DNA of 64,000 nucleotides from Ktedonobacteria bacterium brp13 (GCA_015099395.1 AP024096.1:3906001-3970000), one strand, 5' to 3'. Shown: positions 9,875 through 19,199, counted from the first letter of the stretch. Made by a program: numbers and translations. Notes: generated by a model from the letters alone, not told the origin.

Positions 9875-10813
9875 TCAATTGTGGGGGAATGATACCTTCT
9901 GTAGTTCTTGCTTAAGTTCCTTCATTTCCTCCGCATGTTTTTTTTGTAGTTTATTTTGCTCCATTTGCTGCTTTTGAAGAAGGAAAGGTGCCTTTTGCTC
10001 TAGAATAACATCCTTGATTAGATATCCATTAATGTTTTCCCACCTGAGATCAGTCTCGCCATACCTAGAACCTTCTTTCAACAAGGTCTCCTGGATATAT
10101 GTCTTTTGTTCATCCTTATGTCGCCTTTCCATCCTCGCATTCTCATTACCGTGGGTTTCTGAAAGCTCTTTTATGCTTTGTTCGCGATAATACGCTCCGT
10201 TTTCTTGTTGTAACTGGCCTTTTTGACCTCTCTCTTTTAATACTTCCCAATAGGATTTCCATTGCTCTCGTAGTTGGAGAATTCGTTTGGCTATTTTGTC
10301 TGTTTCTTCCATCATTGCTTTGTCTTTTTTCATGGCGCTGGGATCTTTGTAGTCAAAGGATCGGCTTGCTTCGTTATATAATTTCTCATACTGTTGATGC
10401 AATTGTTGTATCTCTTCGTCAAATGCAGTGAGTTTCTCATTGAGTTCCTCAGTCTTTAAAAACGGACCTCCCTCGTTGTAGCGGTAATCTGTGCTCTTCT
10501 CGCTCTCCAGCCATTGACTGTCGGTTGTTGTGGTCGAAAAGTTTTCTGGACCTTTTTGTTCTTGTAATTGCTCTGTGAATTTTGCATAAGAGACTGACTT
10601 CCCTATTTTCTTCTCTAGAAGCAAACCAGTGGGAGAAGGCGCTCTCTTCCCTTCTGTATATAGGCTCCTTCGTAAAGAATCAGCGCTCTTAGAAGCGCTT
10701 GAATACGAAATGTCTCCAATGCCTCCAATGTCTCCATGTGTGCCTGGGGAAGACTCAGCATTACGCTTAGAAACGTTTGGGAGTGGACTGTCTCCATGAT
10801 ATGGTGGGGTCAT
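9875..10813 (-). CDS. Hydrophilic coiled-coil protein of unknown function
   Basis: 312 residues, unrecognised. The N-terminal third is Ser/Gly-rich and probably disordered. From about residue 120 to the end it is strongly charged and helical, rich in Glu, Lys and Gln with heptad-like spacing (KTEELNEKLTAFDEEIQQLH; KNKLQKKHAEEMKELKQELQ-type tail). No signal peptide, membrane segment or enzymatic motif. It sits between the inverted ends of an IS5-type element in place of the transposase and may be a passenger. There is no close co-oriented neighbour. The gene is credible by length and continuous frame, but function cannot be inferred. Confidence 0.6.
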   Translation of the reverse strand: MTPPYHGDSPLPNVSKRNAESSPGTHGDIGGIGDISYSSASKSADSLRRSLYTEGKRAPSPTGLLLEKKIGKSVSYAKFTEQLQEQKGPENFSTTTTDSQWLESEKSTDYRYNEGGPFLKTEELNEKLTAFDEEIQQLHQQYEKLYNEASRSFDYKDPSAMKKDKAMMEETDKIAKRILQLREQWKSYWEVLKERGQKGQLQQENGAYYREQSIKELSETHGNENARMERRHKDEQKTYIQETLLKEGSRYGETDLRWENINGYLIKDVILEQKAPFLLQKQQMEQNKLQKKHAEEMKELKQELQKVSFPHN

Positions 10814-10844
10814 CGCATTCCTCCAATTTTTACATCAATCCATG

Positions 10845-11052
10845 CTACTGCCAAATTGATCATATAGTTATCTGTTGGGGAAGAGAGACCGTGCTCCGAT
10901 GGACAACCCGTGCGCAAAATGTAGAAGATGGCATCAAAAATCGCTCGCAGGGAGTGGGTTGGAGGTCTACCCTATTTGGGCAACGGGGGCAGATAGCCTT
11001 GCAGTGTTTCCCACTCTGTGTCGGAAAGATCGCTCGGATATACGGTACTCAT
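10845..11052 (-). pseudogene. IS5-type transposase N-terminal fragment
   Basis: Reads MSTVYPSDLSDTEWETLQGY, then LPPLPK, a TAG stop, then GRPPTHSLRAIFDAIFYILRTGCP in the same frame. This is the typical N-terminal domain of IS5-family (DUF4096) transposases, with a nonsense codon where relatives have Arg. It fades out near 10845 where the upstream region of the coiled-coil gene begins. Confidence 0.75.
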
Positions 11053-11107
11053 GCATCTAAGTATAGCAAACTTTGATCTCTCTGGCTATTTACAAAACAC
11101 GCTCTAA

Positions 11108-11234
11108 TACTACAGTGCCACTTTTGATGTTAGATGGCTTCAGAAGCCTATTGGCATTGGAGATCTGTTTATGAGTGATCTGGCTTCAGGTGCGACCTTA
11201 CGAAAGATGCTCCTGTCAAAGTGTCACTGTAGTA
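11108..11234. repeat. MITE-like element with about 20-bp terminal inverted repeats
   Basis: Positions 11108-11127 (TACTACAGTGCCACTTTTGA) and 11216-11234 are inverted copies differing by one substitution and one missing base. They enclose about 88 bases with no coding capacity. The flanks do not show an unambiguous target duplication. Size and ends suit a miniature inverted-repeat element; a parental IS was not found in the window. Confidence 0.5.
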
Positions 11235-11344
11235 CTAAGAAACAGTGGAAACAACTCTCAACTAATTTCTCTGGTAGAGCCGCATTAACCGGTGAAATTG
11301 GGAAAAGAAAAACGGTAAATGATCGAAAAATTAGGTAATGCTGC

Positions 11345-11420
11345 TAATACCTGACTCCCTATTTGAGGGGGGAAAGTCGCCATAGCGACATCCCCCTCAA
11401 ATAGGGAGTCAGGGGTATTA
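11345..11420. other. Long perfect hairpin upstream of the MerA-like gene
   Basis: A 21-bp perfect stem (11351-11371 with 11392-11412, starting CTGACTCCCTATTTG) contains an inner 5-bp GTCGC/GCGAC stem with a CATA loop. It is extended outside by TAATAC/GTATTA. It lies 285 bases before the next gene. It could be a strong bidirectional terminator, a cruciform or a palindromic mobile element. No U-run follows closely. Confidence 0.6.
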
Positions 11421-11705
11421 CCATCTTTTCCTGTGAATTACTACTTTTTGGTACCAGAGGTTTTATTGTGAAGGTTGTTTAAAAAACTTCACCAGTTAGT
11501 ATAATATTCATCATCACAACACATCCAGACAGCACAGCCAGTGACAGCCTTACTGCAAGATTTTGAATGACTAGAGAGATATAGTGTCACCACTAGCACT
11601 GTATTCAACGTATATCTTACAGATGCGATGCCACTATTGATGTATTTATTTTGCTCGCGGTGAGCCAATTTTACTTTTACGTATGAACAGAAGGAGGACA
11701 TTGGG

Positions 11706-13100
11706 ATGCCACAAACCACAAACTATGATGCGATTGTTATCGGTACCAGTCAGGGTGGCAGACTACTCCCGATCGCATTAACGAAGGCAGGCCGGAAAGT
11801 GGCGCTAATTGAGCGCGGCCACATGGGCGGTACCTGTGTCAACGTTGGCTGTACCCCCACAAAAACGATGGTCGCCAGCGCACGCCTCGCCTATCAGGCA
11901 AAGCGTGGTGTTGACTACGGCATACACACAGGCCCCATTTCGGTCGATATGCAGGCCATACGTAAACGCAAACAAAGTATCGTCGAGGGCGCTCGCAGCG
12001 CCTTCGAGAGCCGCATCGAAGCGGTGCAAGGACTGGATCAGCTAAGGGGCCTCGCCCATTTTATCGCCCCAAAAACACTTGAGGTCTATCTCAATGGTGG
12101 CGAGACGCGAGAGATCACAGCGCCAATGATTTTTATCGATACCGGCGACCGACCAAAGCAACTCGCGATCAAAGGCGTCGAGAGCGTACCCGTGCTCAAT
12201 TCAACTACGATCATGGAGCTAGACACGATCCCCGAACACCTGTTAATCATTGGTGGCGGCTATATCGGGCTGGAGTTTGGACAGATGTTTCGCCGCTTTG
12301 GCAGCCAGGTCACGATCATTCAGCACCGTCCACGCTTGCTGATGAGCGAGGATGAAGATGTCTCTGACGAAGTCACGAAAATTTTGCGCGAAGACGGGAT
12401 TACGGTCTTGACCGCAACGACGCCGCAACAGGTTGAGCCGCTGGGCAGCAGGCACATTCAGTTGACTGTGCGCACGCCTCAAGGTGAACAGCAGCTTACC
12501 GGCTCGCATCTGCTGGCGGCAACCGGTCGTGTCCCCAACACGGAAGATCTCACCCCCGAAGCTGCTGGCATCCACCTGGACAAGGAGGGCTACATCCAGG
12601 TCAATAGGCAACTGGAAACGAACGTTCCTGGCATCTACGCGCTGGGTGATGTCAAAGGTGGGCCAGCTTTCACCCACATCTCTTACGATGACTTCCGCAT
12701 TTTGCGCACCAACCTGCTTGAGCATGGTAGCGCCAGTACGCAGGATCGCCTTGCCCCCTATACCATCTTCATCGATCCCCAGCTTGGGCGTGTTGGCATG
12801 AGCGAAAATGAGGCCAGAAAACAGGGGTGCAACATCCGTGTGGCGAAATTGCCCATGAATGCTGTGATCCGTGCCCTGGAAACCGGCGAGACGCGTGGCT
12901 TCATGAAGGCCATCGTCGATGCCGATACACAACAAATCCTGGGCTGTACCATCCTGGGTATGGAAGGTGGCGAGATTATGACCATCATACAGGTGGCGAT
13001 GATGGGCAAGCTGCCCTACACAGCCTTAAAAGAAGGCACATTCACACATCCAACCCTGGCTGAAGGGCTCAATAATCTGTTTATGACGCTCGATTCTTAA
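11706..13100 (+). CDS. MerA-like FAD-dependent pyridine nucleotide-disulfide oxidoreductase
   Basis: Class I flavoprotein disulfide reductase of the mercuric-reductase-like group, cytoplasmic, NAD(P)H-dependent. The FAD-binding Rossmann start is YDAIVIGTSQGG (variant of GxGxxG). The redox-active pair is Cys44 and Cys49 in GGTCVNVGCTPTKT. The second nucleotide fold is IIGGGYIGLEFGQMF, the FAD motif is GIYALGDV, and a dimerisation domain ends KEGTFTHPTLAEGLNNLFMTLD. The length (464) matches the family. It lacks both the N-terminal metal-binding domain and the C-terminal vicinal Cys pair of true MerA, so mercury reduction is doubtful. GGAGG lies 8 bases before the ATG. Relics of a second copy's C-terminus lie just downstream. 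Confidence 0.9.
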   Translation: MPQTTNYDAIVIGTSQGGRLLPIALTKAGRKVALIERGHMGGTCVNVGCTPTKTMVASARLAYQAKRGVDYGIHTGPISVDMQAIRKRKQSIVEGARSAFESRIEAVQGLDQLRGLAHFIAPKTLEVYLNGGETREITAPMIFIDTGDRPKQLAIKGVESVPVLNSTTIMELDTIPEHLLIIGGGYIGLEFGQMFRRFGSQVTIIQHRPRLLMSEDEDVSDEVTKILREDGITVLTATTPQQVEPLGSRHIQLTVRTPQGEQQLTGSHLLAATGRVPNTEDLTPEAAGIHLDKEGYIQVNRQLETNVPGIYALGDVKGGPAFTHISYDDFRILRTNLLEHGSASTQDRLAPYTIFIDPQLGRVGMSENEARKQGCNIRVAKLPMNAVIRALETGETRGFMKAIVDADTQQILGCTILGMEGGEIMTIIQVAMMGKLPYTALKEGTFTHPTLAEGLNNLFMTLDS

Positions 13101-13131
13101 AGAGCAAACAGAGATGTACTGTTGAGCAGAG

Positions 13132-13258
13132 CGCACGGCCCTGGTGATTGGCCTTATCTTTGCTATCACCAATGAGCACAACCAGCCGATTCAAGGGAAT
13201 ATCAATCCTTTCATCATTGGTTTTCTCATCGTAGCGATCATTGATTCATTTGGCCTGA
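13132..13258 (+). pseudogene. Relic of a GlpF-type glycerol facilitator
   Basis: The frame reads TALVIGLIFAITNEHNQ, then INPFIIGFLIVAIIDSFGLNT. This resembles the fifth helix and the run-up to the second NPA loop of glycerol facilitators, which normally continues GYAINPARD. It breaks off at NT. No start codon or remaining domains are present. Confidence 0.5.
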
Positions 13259-13453
13259 ATACAAGATCTGCGATATATTGCCCTGCGCGAAGGCATCTTT
13301 GCTCATCCAATACTGGCGGAATCGCGCAACAATCTATTCTCGAAGCTCGATCTGGAAAGATTGTGTACCGCGTTTGCTCGTGCACAAGCGAAACAGAAGA
13401 AGGGAGGTATGCATGCAGCAGCATTCCTGGTGGTGAAGACTCCACTGGCCTGA
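13259..13453 (+). pseudogene. C-terminal relic of a second MerA-like flavoprotein
   Basis: In a frame different from the preceding glpF relic, IQDLRYIALREGIFAHPILA followed by ESRNNLFSKLD matches the last 30 residues of the intact gene ending at 13100 (YTALKEGTFTHPTLAEGLNNLF). It continues in frame to a TGA at 13451, overlapping the aquaporin start. It shows that a paralogous gene once sat directly upstream of the aquaporin gene. Confidence 0.65.
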
Positions 13454-14246
13454 ATACGGCTCAGAACTGTTGGAGACGGCGTTTCTCGTCTTCATTGCGT
13501 TAAGCGCAGTCATCCTCAATTTTGGCTCAGGTTCACCGTTGGCAATCGTGCTTCCCAATAGCAGCATACGCCGGCTGATTACGGGGCTGATGCTCGCGGG
13601 AAGCGGACCGCTCATGGCAATATCGCCTCTTGGCAAGCTGAGTGGTGCCCATATCAACCCCGCGGTCTCGCTGGCGTTCTGGCTGCAAGGAAAGATGCAT
13701 CGGCACGATCTTGTCGGCTATATTGCAAGCCAAATTCTCGGTGCGGTGCTCGGTGCGGGATTGGCCGTGCTCATCTGGAGGGAGCGAGCGGCAAGTGTCC
13801 ATAATGGCGTTACCGTCCCAGGGGTCGGATATCCAATCTGGAGCGTTTTTCTGATCGAGATGGGATTCACCTGCCTGCTGGTACTGGCTATTTTTCTCTT
13901 CGTCAGCAGCCATCGCCTGATGCGCTGGACTCCTTTGATGACCTGGATGCTGGTGGCGCTGATATACTGGCAGGCCGCGCCCATCTCTGGCGCCAGCCTG
14001 AATCCCGCTCGCAGCTTTGGCCCCGCACTGGTCTCCTGGTTCTGGTACGACCAATGGTTGTATTATCTTGCTTCTCCCATCGGGGCACTGCTTGCCATCG
14101 TCCTCTTTCGATCGCTGAGCCTGGTAGGCATCAACGATGTGCTGACCGCCAAGATGTTCCACGCTCCGCGCTATCGGTGCATCTTCAAGGATGTCAAAGC
14201 GCCACTATTGAATACCGATCAGCATGGTAAATTGATCGAACCGTGA
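13413..14246 (+). pseudogene. MIP/aquaporin family channel, nonsense codon 8
   Basis: Membrane channel for water or small solutes. The best start is ATG 13413 behind GGGAGG, giving MQQHSWW, then TGA at 13434-13436, then RLHWPEYGSELLETAFLVF in the same frame. Relatives have Trp where the TGA falls. Downstream of it the protein is complete: six hydrophobic helices and both pore motifs, NPA in GAHINPAVS and in GASLNPARS. A weak TTG at 13470 could reinitiate and would lose only the cytoplasmic N-terminus, so a functional channel is conceivable. Stop TGA at 14244. Confidence 0.75.
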
Positions 14247-14317
14247 TAAAGGTAGTGTCAACGTGGAGAGATTTGGGCGTACAGTATCTCCAGCCTCTGA
14301 AATTTCTTCACAGACCT

Positions 14318-14545
14318 TCATTTCACGGCCAGCCGGATAGGCTCAACAGCAGGAGCTGCTATCCCTTGGCCATCAAAGGCTTCTGGGAATACTTTTCGAG
14401 CGATATTACACGATCCGTTGACATCCCCATTCATGAAGTGATTCCCCAATGCTTTATACAGGCCTCGACTCACTCGTCTGCCGTTCAGGCAATAGGCTAC
14501 TAATACGCCAAGCACAACCATGCTTGTGCCTCTATCGTTGCACAT
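14318..14545 (-). pseudogene. TnpB (IS200/IS605/IS607-type) C-terminal fragment
   Basis: GLYKALGNHFMNGDVNGSCN followed by IARKVFPEAF and PVEPIRLAV-like text is the extreme C-terminus of TnpB nucleases, including the last RuvC Asp in DVNGS. The upstream RuvC and zinc-finger parts are missing; the sequence 5' of it belongs to another transposase. No guide-RNA claim is made for this fragment. Confidence 0.7.
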
Positions 14546-14556
14546 CTCTTACGATC

Positions 14557-14656
14557 GGATGATTTTATAAGTCACTTGTGTTGGATCTTTGAGAAGAAGG
14601 CGGAGCTGTTGCCAATCATGAGTCGGTTCATGCTGTTCATAACGCTGTTTCGGCAT
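14557..14656 (-). pseudogene. N-terminal fragment of a DDE transposase
   Basis: From ATG 14656 the frame reads MPKQRYEQHEPTHDWQQLRL then LLKDPTQVTYKIIR and stops. This style (HEPTxxWQQLxLL...TYxxIRP) is the start of long-terminal HTH integrase-like transposases. It is about 33 codons, abutting the TnpB relic. Confidence 0.5.
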
Positions 14657-14821
14657 GGTAGACCTCTTGCAACACCAAACAAGAACGCAAAACAAGAGAC
14701 GAAATGGAAATAGTCTCCCCTGTTTATCTTACACCGCTCATCTTAATCTGGATAAAGGTTTTATTGCAAGCGATACTGCACATAGATGTTACCAGGAATC
14801 GGTGGTGGGCTTCAAATAGGG

Positions 14822-15610
14822 TCAGAGATGGTTGGAGGTAGATGTGGCTATAATCGATGGGGATCTCATAAGACCCTTCATACGTATTCCCGTTTCATCG
14901 GCATGCTGGAACTTGCCACTGATGAACAAGGCTTTGAGATGTTGAATGGTTGGCTCTAAGTGGGTGGCAGCTTCTCCAATCCAATTCACCAAGGTCGCTT
15001 CTGAAAGATGGCACTGACAGAGATCTTCGAGCACCTCACAGGTCCGTGCCATGGGGAGCAGTTGAAATTGCGACAGACACACCGCCAACGATTGCACATG
15101 GGGACCGTATTGCGCTGGAGCATCTACCCCCGCCGGAAAACGTGCTCGCGTGAGATGCTGGCAGGCGGGACAACAGATTTCTTCCACGTGATGTTCTCTC
15201 ACTTGGAGGCGGATCTCTGGGATATCATGGATCTGGCGCCGCTCTTTCACGCGACCGACTTCCTGCTGCAAATCAAACTGGCAGGCTTCACAATGAGTGG
15301 GGCGATGAGAACGTATTTCATCTGGAGTGCGAACCTGCAAGAGTGATGTTCCCTGATGTCCTTTTTGCCCACCCGAACGTTTTTCACTCTTTTTCCTTGC
15401 TTTGCCAGGTTTACGTCCCAAGCCATCACTGGATGGAGGTTTGCTACTATTATGGCTATCTTTCCTCAGCCGTCTTTCGAGCTCTTCAATACGGAGCAAC
15501 GCCCGCATCAAATAGGCTTCGAGTTCCTCAATTCGCTGATCTTTCTTTGCCAGTTGCTCCTTGAGGTCTCTGAGTTCTTCTCCCTGTTTTCTTACCTCTT
15601 CTTCTGTCAT
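14822..15610 (-). pseudogene. IS66-family transposase, C-terminal half missing
   Basis: 262 codons. An N-terminal coiled coil (LKEQLAKKDQRIEELEAYL) is followed by the IS66 hallmark HNSSKPPSSDG, a Cys4 zinc site (CEAC and CCPAC) and the start of the DDE core at HADETG. Only the first catalytic Asp remains; full IS66 transposases run to about 500 residues. Beyond 14860 the frame is unrelated. At 14792-14821 a short piece nearly identical to the IS6 transposase codons for PYLKPPTDSW suggests that an IS6 element took part in the truncation. Confidence 0.85.
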
Positions 15611-15865
15611 ACTTTTAGTTTACCAGCTTTGTCCAGCCTACCTCTACGAGACCTAAGTAGTTACGAGAACGCGCATAACTGATTTTCCTTTCCATGCTTC
15701 ATTTCCTTTATTTTCACTTATTATCGCTGAAAAACCTGACAATTTGCTGACAAACGCATATATGTCAGCGTCCTGTCAGGAAAAACAGGTATGCTCTTTC
15801 TTAAGATAAAGTGATATGCCTTATCTTCTTCTTGACCAAAAAAGACAATCGAAAGGCAGACAATC

Positions 15866-16513
15866 ATGAGACGTGTACGCATGCAAGAAATAGCCCAACC
15901 AAAAAGTGTCAGTTCTCCCCTCTACTCCTACACCTACGGCGCAACTGTTGCCCGCGAAAAAGGCTATGCTCGTTTTCGCCAACAGCTCCGTCTCAAGAAA
16001 TTTTTGCCCTTTATCAATCCGAAATCGGGGGAAAAAATACTTGAGTTAGGATGTAACGATGGAGCATTTGCTCGCCATGTATCAACCTATGGAGCCGACG
16101 TCCTTGGTATTGACATCAACCAGGAAATGATTACTTCGTTAAATGATGAGCATTTTATGATTATGTCTGCTACCGATCTTACATTTCCCGATAATACCTT
16201 CGACAAAATATACAGTTTCGAAGTCATAGAACACATTCCAGACATTCAAAAATACCTCTCGGAAGCCCATCGTGTGCTGAAAAAAAATGGACAACTGATT
16301 CTTTCATTTCCCTGGGAACTTATTCGCGGCCAGGCAGCTATTGGCAATTCACTTCAAATATACCATAATCTGCATTATTCTCGCAGATTGCACGTGCATA
16401 AATTATCACCAAAAAAAATAAAAGAGATGACGCAAGATATTCCATTTGTTGTACGTACCTCTACGATATGTGCGATACCCTTTCCTTCTTATGTCATGGT
16501 GATTGAAAAATAA
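15866..16513 (+). CDS. Class I SAM-dependent methyltransferase
   Basis: 215 residues. The SAM motif I ILELGCNDGAFARHV at about 58-72 is followed by acidic VLGIDINQEM and the post-motif region FDKIYSFEVIEHIPD, as in Methyltransf_11/UbiE-type enzymes. The substrate is unknown. It is soluble, with a complete Rossmann fold and no membrane segment. It ends 14 bases before the DedA gene, whose ribosome site (AAAGGAG) overlaps its stop, so the two are an operon and a lipid-related substrate is plausible but unproven. Confidence 0.85.
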   Translation: MRRVRMQEIAQPKSVSSPLYSYTYGATVAREKGYARFRQQLRLKKFLPFINPKSGEKILELGCNDGAFARHVSTYGADVLGIDINQEMITSLNDEHFMIMSATDLTFPDNTFDKIYSFEVIEHIPDIQKYLSEAHRVLKKNGQLILSFPWELIRGQAAIGNSLQIYHNLHYSRRLHVHKLSPKKIKEMTQDIPFVVRTSTICAIPFPSYVMVIEK

Positions 16514-16527
16514 AGGAGAGCGACAAT

Positions 16528-17196
16528 ATGTTCACACAATTGACAGATACCCTCATAACCATGATTACTAATTTCTACATTGAAACTGGCCTTATTGGCA
16601 TCTTTCTCATCATGACGTGCGAAAACTGTTACATTCCACTGCCCGCAAGCGAAGTAGTCATCCCCATAGCGGGGGTTCTGATTACCAGAAGATATTTACT
16701 TTCTGATATGCCTGAATGGGCAAGTATCACACTCGTCTCTCTGTCGAGCACTCTTGGCTGCTTAACCGGCTCCATAGCTGCATATATCATTGGCTCTATT
16801 GGTGGACGCTCCTTCCTCCTTAAATATGGTCGTTATATTTTGCTCTCCCAACGTGATATCGAACGTGCTGACCTTTTTTTCCTGCGTTGGGGAAGCGCTA
16901 CCGTCTTTTACTCGCGACTGCTACCGGTCGTGCGTACCTGGGCATCACTTCCAGCAGGTGCCACTCGGATGTCTTTGAGAAAATTTTGTTTGTATACATT
17001 CATTGGTTCACTGCTCTGGTGTACTGTATTGACGTACCTGGGAACGATCCTGGGCAACAATATCAATCAACTCAAACCGATCTCAGGCTATCTCAGTACC
17101 TGTATCCTGATTATCTGCGCGGTCCTGGTTGTGCTGTATATCTGGAAGCGTATTCATGCTATCCATTATGATCGAGAGACAAAAACAACCCGCTAA
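16528..17196 (+). CDS. DedA family membrane protein
   Basis: 222-residue polytopic inner-membrane protein with about five hydrophobic segments. DedA signatures are present: an acidic pair region ENCYIPLPASEVVIPIAG near residue 32 and the conserved F-x-x-R-W-x-x-x-x-x-F-x-S-R-L-L-P-V-V-R-T block near 118-135, followed by PAGATRMSLRKF. Members scramble or flip undecaprenyl phosphate or phosphatidylethanolamine (known for UptA/DedA homologues). It is translationally close to the methyltransferase. Confidence 0.9.
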   Translation: MFTQLTDTLITMITNFYIETGLIGIFLIMTCENCYIPLPASEVVIPIAGVLITRRYLLSDMPEWASITLVSLSSTLGCLTGSIAAYIIGSIGGRSFLLKYGRYILLSQRDIERADLFFLRWGSATVFYSRLLPVVRTWASLPAGATRMSLRKFCLYTFIGSLLWCTVLTYLGTILGNNINQLKPISGYLSTCILIICAVLVVLYIWKRIHAIHYDRETKTTR

Positions 17197-17336
17197 CAAT
17201 GCCATCTGGGACTTTCTTTGTGTTGTGTGCAATTCGCGAGCACAACCACACGCTCAAATGAGCAACATCATTGTAACAAGATATGGACAGCACTGTTTGC
17301 TTTTTTCAAGTTCTCGTATGGAAAGGGAATGAATCT

Positions 17337-17918
17337 ATGTACAATCAGAAAGAAGAACAAATTCATCTTTCAACACATGACACTATTCCTCCGGTGCTGG
17401 AGGCGCTTCAGATTACGAAGCACCTTCCTCTGGGTCGTGAACATATAGATATTTTGAAAGGGATAACCTTTCGTGTTGAACGCGGGGAAATGTTGGCTAT
17501 CGTCGGACCATCTGGCTCTGGGAAAAGTACCTTACTGGGTATTCTTGCGGGACTCGATAATCCAACGAGTGGACAAATGGTGCTTGATGGTATCGATATC
17601 GTCACTGCACCCACCTTCATTGCCCCTACGACTGGTTCAGTGAAAATCTTACTTACTGGCAATCAAGTCATTGTGACACAGACTTTCTTGACGCACTATC
17701 ACAAAAAAATCGGCGATACCTTTGATATACAGGTTCAATCTCTCGTACAGAGCAGTGCCATACGTACTCTGCACGTCCGTCTCGCGGGAGTGATTGCCAA
17801 CACTGGTGCCTATCCCACTGGCAATACCTTTGTGCTCGTTTCATTTGCTACCTATCAGGCAGCAGATCCGTCCCAAGCGGTTACATACGCCGGCATTGAC
17901 ATCGCCACCAAAGACTGA
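17337..17918 (+). pseudogene. ABC exporter ATPase start fused in frame to a permease fragment
   Basis: Start MYNQKEEQ at 17337. Residues to about 90 are a MacB/LolD-type ATPase N-terminus with Walker A GPSGSGKST and TSGQMVLDGIDI. At about position 17610 the text switches to an extracytoplasmic permease segment (TGNQVIVTQTFLTHYHKKIG, later GNTFVLVSFATY). The Q-loop, signature motif and Walker B are all gone, as are the permease's first helices. A single deletion that kept the frame explains it. It cannot hydrolyse ATP. Confidence 0.8.
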
Positions 17919-18022
17919 TCTCGCCATACACGCGCTCCAAAACGAAGTTCAGAAGGGACTCTTTCCTCCTGTGGCGATTCAGACCGCCACCGAATATCTT
18001 ATTAGCATGTGCCAGCGTCTGC

Positions 18023-19156
18023 GTGACAGAGTTATTTCTTGGAGGATTATACCTGTGTTTTCGCCCACTTGTGAGTGGGATCAGCGCCATTCCGATCCCA
18101 GAGAGGTTGAGTGCGAAATTCCTCATAGCTGTTCTCTCAGCTATGCTTTTCGCAGGAATACTCTGTGTGTTTCAACCATTTTGGGGAGGTATCGTCCTGG
18201 TATGCCTATTCCTCTTACTGATGCTGCAACTGGTGCCTCTCCATTGGAAGATGAATGCCAGAATAGCCTTACGCAATATTGGCAGACGCCCAATACGTTC
18301 TACAATGCTCATGCTGATCCTCTTTGTGGGTGTCTTTGTGATTGGAAGCATTCAGGTGGTCAGCCTGGATCTCCAGAACCAACTCGCAACCACCACAAAT
18401 CAGGAACTCTCCTATAATGTGATCGCCAAAGTTCCACAAAACCAGACGCAAACGATGCATTCACAACTGACACACCTATCCGGCCTCGTAGCGTCATACT
18501 CGACCACCATCGCTGCGACAACCATTGAGAAGATCAACAATCGACCCTGGAAAAGCTTTCTTACTTCTGCCGACACGAATATTCAGGTATCCTCTGGCTC
18601 ACCAGTCGATCAGAAGATTGATCCTACGCAAGCTACTCAGGCTCAAGCTACTCTCAGAAAAAGTATTCCAGACGTTTCTTTTGTGACAACGTCTGCCACG
18701 AGAGTTGATGCCTATCTCCAGGGACTCTCAACGATCTCCTGGATATTTACTATTGTTGGCTCCCTCGTGCTCCTGGCGGGTATAATCGTTATGGCAAATG
18801 CTATCATCTTAGATATGGGAGAACGACGCCGCGAACTGGGGGTCTTGAAAGCTATCGGCTATACGCAAAAAACGCTCCAGCAAGAGATATTACTTGAGTA
18901 TGGTCTTATCGGCGGCCTGAGTGCAATCCTGGCCGATTTGCTGATAACATTGTTCTCCAATTTCTTTGGCAATAGCTTTTTACACGCCATTTCAGGTGAC
19001 TTAAGTAATACAGGCACAACAGTCACTTTTATGTTTAGCACGAGTGGATTGTTACTCACCTACTTAATCATTGGTGCAATCCTCCTCGTGATTACTACAT
19101 CCTTGCTCACTTCCTGGCGCACGATGCGCATACGTCCTCTCGATGTGTTGCGCTGA
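18023..19156 (+). pseudogene. FtsX-like ABC permease, C-terminal part
   Basis: 377 codons. A hydrophobic region at about 30-65, a soluble extracytoplasmic domain, and the terminal FtsX domain with three helices and the coupling motif DMGERRRELGVLKAIGYT, ending RTMRIRPLDVL. It is the downstream continuation of the permease whose N-terminal part is fused into the preceding broken ATPase gene; stops separate them between 17918 and 18023. MacB-type permeases are about 800 residues, so roughly half survives. Without an ATPase it is unlikely to work. Confidence 0.7.
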
Positions 19157-19199
19157 AATCTAGACAAAAATTTGTTGGCTTGGAAGAGAAAAAAGATAT

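Larger units (their letters stand above)
9772..11104. mobile_element. IS5-type element shell with a passenger gene
   Basis: The 12-mer GAGCGTGTTTTG at 9772-9783 recurs inverted at 11093-11104, bounding 1.33 kb, about the length of an IS5-family element. Just inside the right end lies the start of an IS5-type transposase (minus strand, 11052). The rest of the transposase is missing and a 312-codon coiled-coil gene occupies the space. A third copy of the 12-mer, inverted at 9806-9817, forms a perfect hairpin with the left end. Direct target duplications were not recognised. Confidence 0.5.

Noticed and set aside
11706..13100. True mercuric reductase of a mer operon
   Set aside because: The C-terminal Cys pair and N-terminal metal-binding domain are missing and no merR, merT or merP is nearby.
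8604..13436. TGA recoded as Trp
   Set aside because: Intact genes in the window end in TGA at conserved C-termini (e.g. the first P450 and the FtsX-like permease), so TGA is a normal stop; the affected genes have additional decay or plausible restarts.
14318..14545. Active TnpB with guide RNA
   Set aside because: Only the last 75 codons remain; the RuvC domain is incomplete and the upstream sequence belongs to another transposase.
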